Below are positions 63,018 to 63,265 of a stretch of 63,265 bases of DNA, in pieces. Source of the DNA: Pseudoalteromonas sp. XMcav2-N (lineage in GTDB: Bacteria > Pseudomonadota > Gammaproteobacteria > Enterobacterales > Alteromonadaceae); contig NZ_JAMXSF010000023.1 in NCBI RefSeq assembly GCF_024124545.1, positions 1 to 63,265 of the forward strand. Reading direction: 5' to 3'. The translations under genes and the position numbers were made by a program. How positions within the stretch are numbered: the stretch's first letter is position 1; each line of letters opens with the position of its first letter. The notes under the pieces are model-generated. The model was not told the origin of the DNA and did not search any database. It was given only the letters and a program-made list of their open reading frames with translations.

Positions 63018-63048
63018 ATCGCAAGGCTTTTCATATTTTATAATGAGC

Positions 63049-63265
63049 AGTAGGGTTGTTAAGCTAGGCTCGTATGCACGGCGGGATCACACTTTGTAAA
63101 AAGGCTTTAACACCCGCCGCTTTTCTGATCTAATAACACCCACTTTTATCACCATCTACTTGTTAATTATGTCATTATTTAGCCACCTTGAACTTGTTGA
63201 AGATAAGCGTTCTTCTATCAATCAACATCATGATCTTACTGATGTTTTGTTTCTTATCATTTCGG
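63049..63265 (+). mobile_element. Left part of ISAs1-family insertion sequence
   Basis: The end probably begins at about 63049 (CAGTAGGGTTGTTAAGCTAG), the presumed left inverted repeat, and the element continues past the window. CGGCGGG (63079) and CCCGCCG (63113) form a hairpin before TTTTCT that could stop outside transcription entering the transposase gene. The right end is not visible, so the terminal repeat is unverified. Confidence 0.6.
63169..63265 (+). CDS. ISAs1-family transposase, N-terminal fragment
   Basis: ATG 63169 opens a frame running off the window: MSLFSHLELVEDKRSS followed by NQHHDLTDVLFLIIS. This is the DDE_Tnp_1-associated N-terminal domain of ISAs1/H-repeat transposases (pattern F..L..V.D.R...N..H.L.DVLFL). 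The remaining ~90% of the gene is outside the window, so activity cannot be judged. Confidence 0.8.
   Translation, partial: MSLFSHLELVEDKRSSINQHHDLTDVLFLIIS

Larger units (their letters stand above)
60256..63048 (+). mobile_element. Integron-type gene cassette array without integrase (CALIN)
   Basis: Five small + strand genes, each followed or preceded by an attC-like site sharing R''/R' boxes and an internal motif such as GACGCAAAACAGTAGG or CTCCGYCGTCGCT. The first is preceded by a core GTTAGGC at 60256. No intI lies to the left, where a tyrosine recombinase gene would be divergent to cassette 1. The array ends at an ISAs1-type insertion sequence. Gene content (lipoproteins, membrane proteins, no ordinary operon logic) fits cassette genes. 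Confidence 0.82.

Overview
The window looks like a chromosomal segment of a marine gammaproteobacterium, most likely Pseudoalteromonas. The indications are moderate GC, a large nonribosomal peptide synthetase (NRPS) locus, secreted proteases and a glycosidase with CBM5/12-type chitin/cellulose-binding modules, BaeSR-like and cytochrome-c-peroxidase genes, and a small integron-type cassette array at the right end. The assignment is by protein style only. No 16S gene is present.

Region 1 (1-26512) is a biosynthetic locus that is cut off by the left window edge. The end of one NRPS subunit (partial C, A with a glutamine-like specificity code, T) is followed by a terminal subunit (TubC-type docking domain, C, A, T, thioesterase). 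Next come a penicillin-acylase/PvdQ-type Ntn hydrolase, a cyclic-peptide (SyrD/PvdE-type) ABC exporter, a PanP-like PLP decarboxylase, a signal-peptide-bearing methyltransferase-like protein and a monofunctional homoserine dehydrogenase. A ParB-like gene and a small unknown gene lie on the other strand. Then come a CadC/ToxR-like membrane regulator, an NtrC-type response regulator with its histidine kinase, and a MacA/ATPase/FtsX-permease pump preceded by a near-perfect sigma-54 promoter. The inferred scheme resembles pyoverdine maturation: a lipopeptide made in the cytosol, flipped by the PvdE-like exporter, deacylated in the periplasm by the acylase, and possibly pumped out by the tripartite system under sigma-54 control. 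No pyoverdine chromophore enzymes are visible.

Region 2 (26566-40843) is mixed accessory and secretome content: a GT8-like glycosyltransferase, a GH5 endoglucanase, a DUF2809 membrane protein, a UDP-galactopyranose mutase with a galactofuranosyltransferase, a reprolysin-like metalloprotease with a sorting tail, a small secreted protein, a periplasmic solute-binding protein, a trypsin-like protease carrying alternating PKD and CBM5/12 modules, an unknown HTH-like protein and a TPR protein.

Region 3 (40840-59613) is sensory and housekeeping: a BaeSR-like two-component system in a probable operon with a PEBP+YHYH fusion lipoprotein; a LysR/FMN-reductase divergent pair; tRNA-Ala(GGC); a cupin; a hybrid histidine kinase; a di-haem peroxidase overlapping a PAS-GGDEF-EAL protein; a DUF3293 protein; a periplasmic DJ-1/PfpI protein; a winged-helix regulator; a GNAT acetyltransferase; and an OmpR/HK pair.

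Region 4 (59614-63265) begins with a gene-poor stretch holding a REP-like hairpin. It continues as an array of five promoter-poor small genes (lipoproteins, secreted and membrane proteins), all on the + strand and separated by attC-like sites. There is no integron integrase where one would be expected, so this fits a CALIN (cluster of attC sites lacking an integrase). The window ends inside an ISAs1-family transposase inserted at the end of the array.
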